Shown here: piece by piece, positions 58,376 to 64,000 of the stretch | Numbering within the stretch: position 1 is the first letter of the stretch | Layout: each line of letters opens with the position of its first letter | Assembly (NCBI GenBank): GCA_002633005.1 | Contig: NMRA01000387.1 | Location: 1-64,000 of the forward strand | DNA from: Phoronis australis | Lineage: Eukaryota > Phoronida > Phoronidae | DNA: 64,000 bases | Reading direction: 5' to 3' | Notes under the pieces: generated by a model | Databases searched by the model: none | Told to the model about the DNA's origin: nothing | The model's input: only the letters and a program-made list of their open reading frames with translations | Made by a program: the position numbers and the translations under genes

Positions 58376-60573
58376 ATGTTTATGACTAACATACTGGAAT
58401 CTTCTTTTACGTTCCTTGCTATTCTATTGTAAACAAATAATCCTGACCTCAAGCCCAATCAAGTGCTATGTGCAAATAAACAAATAGAACAGTAAAATAA
58501 AATTTATTGAACAATGAATTGCCAATCCACTTCTAAACCCGTTGCTTATAAAAGGAAAGCCGCGCTTGTAAACGAAGCATGTTCCTCCAATACGGCACTG
58601 AACAGGAGAATCGTGTATCAACTCCAAAAGACAGCGGTTCCTAAATCAAAGCCAAATGCAGATATCAATTTAGTCCCTTGTTAAGCGTCCTCATGCTCTT
58701 TTGTCCGGCATCGCAATTCGCAGGCCAAGTATTTACCATGGTTCGAAGAGTTGCTAAAACCATTCATCAACAGGTACCAGAGAACCGAAACATAATCTAT
58801 TTTTGTTAATTCTATCGTATTTCTTAGAAATTCAATTTCAGAGAAACTAAACAGTTCGAAAAATTGCCAGTTTCTGTCCATGACATACTATTTTTGCCAG
58901 TGATTTATTTTCGTGAACTTAAACACTTAAACCATAGCCATTGCGGTAATTGCTGTTTCCACACAGTATAGACTTATATCAGAGTTCCGGATAAAAAACC
59001 TTCTTGACGGCAACAGGATTGTACAATCTATTGACTAAGTACACAGTGCCGTTTCTTTATGAACCTTGGTATTTTTTTCGAGTTGACAACATTCCAGCTA
59101 AAGGGGCTTGCAAATATATTAACTATAAGGAAACATCACCCCTACAGTTTATGCGAAAGAGAATGCCTCTCATGGTCATATGCTCCACTGGAGAAGACAG
59201 AAGGTCACGTGATTTCACCAAAGTTGCATGCCAATCGCCCTAGCTAGACTTACTGCGAGATTGGCTGCTAACTGTTTATACACATCATTTTACACCTGGA
59301 TATAAATGTAAATTTGTACCGTGTTCGTTGAGAGAAAATGAAGTTAGTGATATTTGTGCTCAGCAGACCATACGTTTCAAAGCCAGGTTTTTCCAGAACA
59401 GAACAGACTATTCTAATATTATAATTGTCTTACTTTTCCAGTTTTCGTGAAATCCCACAGCCGACCTTTTAAAGGAACGTGACCTGATGATCAGATCAAC
59501 TGTCACTCCATCCCAGTTATTTCAAGTAATATAGCCTCGAGTATTTGGGCACATGGAGGCCTTTGAGTGAAAGTGATCAATATACTAATGAAACCTGTTT
59601 CAAAGAGAAAGGGTGAAGCTGAAAGAAGAATCGTAAGGGAGTTCCCCCGCAGAGGGTGGAATCGAGGCACTGTGTATTAGTCTAGTCGAAAAATGGCCCC
59701 TCGTGCACCCCGCGGACTTCAACATCAAAGTTGCATTTTTATGAAGAAAATTATGTATGAAAACAGAAAAATGATGTTAATAAGCCGGAGGTCAGTGCCA
59801 CCATTACCTATTTTGCTACATTTCGAAGTATCTCCTCGAGTATTTTAAATAATTGAAAGTGCTAAATGTCTGGGCTTATGTTTTGTGGGTCAAACATTAC
59901 ATTAAAATCAAGTAACTTCTAAAAGTTATCTTATACATGGCACCGGTACAAAACAAACAACATATGGAATAGAAATGCTGTTTGAGGCATGAAAATCCGC
60001 TAATTTTATTCAAATTCAGAACTTCGATGTTGACATTATTTTTAGGATGCAACCCAACCAAAAATATATTTTAGATTAACTAAATTAAACAATAGTTCTC
60101 ATCTTTTATGAAGAGGAACATTGTTTCTAAGACAGTCACGTGAAATTGGCCTACATTCGAAATTTAGGCAGCTATCTTGGCAGATGTATAAATCATGCCT
60201 AAAAGGAAACGAGGTCGAAGCTTATCTACTGAAGGTAAAGATCAATTTCTACCCGTATGCATTCTTCATTTAGATTTTTGTAAATGTACAAGGCACTTTT
60301 ACAGCCTTACACAATGTGAGAGGAACAGGAATGCAAAAAACTACAGCAGCTTAAAACTCGCATCGTCCAACAAAATAATATCATCAAGGTTTCTTCCTTC
60401 CGCTTGCTTTACGTTGAGGATCTAAAAGGGAACGGGAATCTTAGGTACCGTTCTAAGAAACTTTAATCGTTTCAAACCAGGTCCATTTCAAAACTTGGTT
60501 AACTTCACGAAAATTGATAGAGGTGACACTATCATTTTGGCTGTTTCCTAGATCAAGTATAACAGTTTCTTCT
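58376..60573. repeat. 2.2 kb direct duplication, first copy
   Basis: Nearly identical (about 98% by eye) to 60575-62757, with small indels (for example 59150-59160). The N at 60574 is the join. Both copies keep a 76-codon frame (60195-60425 and 62380-62610) starting MPKRKRGRSLSTEG, with a possible donor right after EG (gtaaag). It could be the first exon of the decayed gene at 62757, but that is a guess. Confidence 0.7.
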
Positions 60574-60574
60574 G

Positions 60575-62757
60575 NTCAATGTTTATGACTAACATACTGG
60601 AATCTTCTTTTACGTTCCTTGCTATTCTATTGTAAACAAATTACTCTCCTGACCTCAAGCCCAATCATGTGCTATGTGCAAATAAACAAATAGAACAGTA
60701 AAATAAAATTTATTGAACAATGAATTGCCAGTCCACTTCTAAACCCGTTGCTTATAAAAGGAAAGCCGCGCTTGTAAACGAAACATGTTCCTCCAATACG
60801 GCACTGAACAGGAGAATCGTGTATCAACTCCAAAAGACAGCAGTTCCTAAATCAAAGCTAAATGCAGATATCAATTTAGTCCCTTGTTAAGCGTCCTCAT
60901 GCTCTTTTGTACAACATCGCAATTCGCAGGCCAAGTATTTACCATGGTTCGAAGAGTTGCTAAAACCATTCATCAACAGGTACCAGAGAACCGAAACGTA
61001 ACAATCTATTTTTGTTAATTCTATCTTATTTCTTAGAAATTCAATTTCAGAGAAATTAACAGTTCGAAAAATTGCCAGTTTGGTCCATGACACACTATTT
61101 TTGCCAGTGATTTATTTTCGTGAACTTAAACCATAGCCATTGCAGTAATTGCTGTTTCCACACAGTATGGACTTATATCAGAGTTCCGGATAAAAAGCCT
61201 TCTTGACGGCAACAGGATTGTACAATCTATTGACTAAGTACACAGTGCCGTTTCTTTATGAACCTTGGTATTTTTTTCGAGTTGACAACATTCCAGCTAA
61301 AGGGGCTTGCAAATATATTAACTATAAGGAAACACCACCCATACAGAATGCCTCTCATGGTCATATGCTCCACTGGAGAAGACAGAAGGTCACGTGATTT
61401 CACCAAAGTTGCATGCCAATCGCCCTAGCTAGAATTACTGCGAGATTGGCTGCTAACTGTTTATACACATCATTTTACACCTGGATATAAATGTAAATTT
61501 GTACCGTGTTCTTTGGGAGAAAATGAAATTAGTGATATTTGCGCTCAGCAGACCATACGTTTCAAAGCGAGGTTTTTCCAGAACAGAACAGACTATTCTA
61601 ATATTATAATTGTCTTTCTTTTCCAGTTTTCGTGAAATCCCACAGCCGACCTTTTAAAGGAACGTGACCTGATGATCAGATCAACTGTCACTCCATCCCA
61701 GTTATTTCAAGTAATATAGCCTCGAGTATTTGGGCACACGGAGGCCTTTGAGTGAAAGTGATCAATATACTAATGAAACCTGTTTCAAAGAGAAAGGGTG
61801 AAGCTGAAAGAAGAATCGTAAGGGAGTTCCCCCGCAGAGGGTGGAATCGAGGCACTGTGTATTAGTCTAGTCGAAAAATGGCCCCTCGTGCACCCCGCGG
61901 ACTTCAACATCAAAGTTGCATTTTTATGAAGAAAATTATGTATGAAAACAGAAAAATGATGTTAATAAGCCGGAGGTCAGTGCCACCATTACCTATTTTG
62001 CTACATTTCGAAGTATCTCCTCGAGTATTTTAAATAATTGAAAGTGCTAAATGTCTGGGCTTATGTTTTGTGGGTCAAACATTACATTAAAATCAAGTAA
62101 CTTCTAAAAGTTATCTTATACATGGCACCGGTACAAAACAAACAACATATGGAATAGAAATGCTGTTTGAGGCATGAAAATCCGCTAATTTTATTCAAAT
62201 TCAGAACTTCGATGTTGACATTATTTTTAGGATGCAACCCAACCAAAAATATATTTTAGATTAACTAAATTAAACAATAGTTCTCATCTTTTATGAAGAG
62301 GAACATTGTTTCTAAGACAGTCACGTGAAATTGGCCTACATTCGAAATTTAGGCAGCTATCTTGGCAGATGTATAAATCATGCCTAAAAGGAAACGAGGT
62401 CGAAGCTTATCTACTGAAGGTAAAGATCAATTTCTACCCGTATGCATTCTTCATTTAGATTTTTGTAAATGTACAAGGCACTTTTACAGCCTTACACAAT
62501 GTGAGAGGAACAGGAATGCAAAAAACTACAGCAGCTTAAAACTCGCATCGTCCAACAAAATAATATCATCAAGGTTTCTTCCTTCCGCTTGCTTTACGTT
62601 GAGGATCTAAAAGGGAACGGGAATCTTAGGTACCGTTCTAAGAAACTTTAATCGTTTCAAACCAGGTCCATTTCAAAACTTGGTTAACTTCACGAAAATT
62701 GATAGAGGTGACACTATCATTTTGGCTGTTTCCTAGATCAAGTATAACAGTTTCTTC
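60575..62757. repeat. 2.2 kb direct duplication, second copy
   Basis: Second reading of 58376-60573 after the N at 60574. It continues into unique sequence, whereas the first copy stops at the N. This is the pattern expected from overlapping unmerged contigs or alleles. Confidence 0.7.
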
Positions 62758-64000
62758 TGCTTTAGCACAATCATATTGTTTAGGAAGTACACATAAACGT
62801 CTGAAAACTGTGCTCACTCTTCGAAATGACATTCTGATGGCATGCAAACAGTCAGCAAAACTACTGCGGCCATTAACGGCCGATTATATGGAACTTGTTA
62901 CTGTAAAACCTTTGCCTCCTGAACTCATCCGATTTCTTAGTTTGTTGATGACTGGGGTTGAAGGTCTCAACAAAAGTGAAAAATTCACGAGACCCGTTGT
63001 GAGTGGGATAATTTGAATAAATTGACCACCAATGTACAGGGCAGCAACATTGTCAACAGTGCTCGAGTAATCATGATTCAAGGGGTCAAGCCTGGTTTGA
63101 AAACCTCCAAAGATAAAAACAATGCTAGTCAATAACAAGTAGCAGCCGACAACGAAGTCTTCAAGTAGAAGCTCTGTCTTGGGACAACAGATAGCCCTTT
63201 TTCAAGACCAACAAAGCTTCCCTTTTGCATTATCTTCTGAAAGACATTGTGCCAGAAGACTTTCATCATGATGCCATCTTGGATGGCATGGCACATCTCA
63301 ACACGATACCTAATCTCCCTCCAGCATGAGATGAGATCTGCTTACAAGTAACTGACAAGATGGCGTCGACGAAGCACTTCTTGTTCTTAACTGACACTAG
63401 AATCTATCAAGCCCAGGAGCGGTTCCGACATGGCAGTTCATGGGTGGACAAGATACACGAACATCGTACGACTCCAAAACCTTTGTTGCAAACGATGACA
63501 ACAATAAGCAATTCTACCACTTGTTACTGTAAATCTGGAGTGGTGAGAAGTCAGTTTCGAGGTTGGAGAAGAGCGAGATGGCCATCATGATTATACAGTG
63601 AAAAGCCCTTGATCTTGTTACATCTGAAGGCCAGGAACGTCCACATTTTTTCTGAGCATAACTTTCTGAGTATTTGTTACTTTAAAATAATTTGGGTTGT
63701 CATACAGTGAATTAATCTGATGTTTCAGGTTTATACTCAGGAGCACCCACATATCTACAGCAACCAAGAAGAGACTGACAGAAGAATTGTTTTGTACCTC
63801 CAGTACGTCGTCTCACTTGTGCACAGAAACGTTGTCGTCAGAACCCCTCATGAGCGGAGCAGCACAGAAAAAAGTGGGGAATAAAGCCCAACAGCCCCCT
63901 GTAATGCACCGCCTATAGACCATGGGCGGTGCAGCACTGAAAAGTGCACCGCTCAGGGGCCCTGACGATTTCTTCTTTGTAATTCTGCTGCATCATGCTC
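62757..64000 (+). pseudogene. Decayed multi-exon transposon-like gene (EE-x-D-x-R / TPD-D type), runs off window
   Basis: After an acceptor-like tgctttag (62764) a frame reads CKQSAKLLRPLTADYMELVT and PPELIRFLSLLMTG to a stop at 63016. Later frames give KTFVANDDNNKQFYHLLL, EMAIMII and LDLVTSEGQ (63470-63640), and then, after tgatgtttcag (63729), NQEETDRRIVLYLQYVV and VVVRTP. The same frame resumes as DDFFFVILLHHA at the window end. The EE(A/T)DTR...hh-S/T-P-D-(T/S)-D-hhhLL pattern is common in uncharacterised transposon-like proteins of marine invertebrates. Many stops and one insertion show decay. The function of that protein group is not known to me. Confidence 0.5.
63849..63963 (-). mobile_element. 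115 bp insertion interrupting the decayed gene
   Basis: Flanked by CCCT (63845-63848 and 63960-63963). The interior, read inverted, matches the GGGGGCTG...CACTTTTTTCTGTG unit at 34466-34615. Without it the upstream frame (VVVRTP) continues directly into DDFFF. Confidence 0.65.

Noticed and set aside
58681-58881. Minus-strand frame ending NHGKYLACELR (also 60887-61093)
   Set aside because: Both copies are one recent duplicate, so conservation is uninformative, and no splice or homology support was seen.

Overview
Eukaryotic genomic DNA, most likely from a marine invertebrate animal. The genes have introns with GT-AG splice sites, exons encode secreted PAN-domain proteins, and the sequence is AT-rich, full of TACATGTA-type words, microsatellites and animal-type transposons (TTAA-class DNA elements, a THAP-domain element, hAT and non-LTR relics, a tRNA-derived SINE). 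An amphioxus- or hemichordate-like animal would fit, but the window does not decide the species. Isolated Ns mark assembly joins.

The main content is a small family of secreted proteins that I rebuilt exon by exon. Gene B (plus, 13088-22533) and gene C (minus, 43802-34986) each have six coding exons with the same intron phases (1,1,2,1,1). Exons 2, 3, 4 and 6 have identical lengths (108, 115, 113 and 80 nt). Predicted proteins are about 325 and 327 residues: signal peptide, PAN/apple-like module, a Trp/Cys-containing region I cannot assign (exons 2-5), and a short four-Cys tail. The last part of a third copy, gene A, is at the left edge (exon 5 end at 1-70, exon 6 at 2861-2940). Two stray last-exon copies lie at 29309 (stop lost, nine residues added) and 53862 (dead).

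Layout: 1-7560 is the 3' end of gene A with its downstream DNA, repeated almost unchanged at 20605-28575 behind gene B. 7560-13087 holds an hAT relic, a TTAA element and microsatellites. 13088-22533 is gene B. 28576-34977 is repeat-rich DNA with a stray exon and two opposed inverted-repeat elements. 34978-43863 is gene C, with two TTAA elements in its introns. 43864-58375 is gene-poor and made of repeats, including a 2.2 kb TTAA element and a 470 bp element with a perfect 10 bp target duplication. 58376-62757 is a 2.2 kb direct duplication across an N. 62757-64000 is a decayed multi-exon transposon-like gene.

Four of the six Ns (1914, 19711, 24962, 60574) are followed by sequence already read shortly before. 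Part of the apparent duplication is therefore probably unmerged alleles or contig overlap, not real tandem duplication. I saw no CRISPR, operon, rRNA or bona fide tRNA gene.
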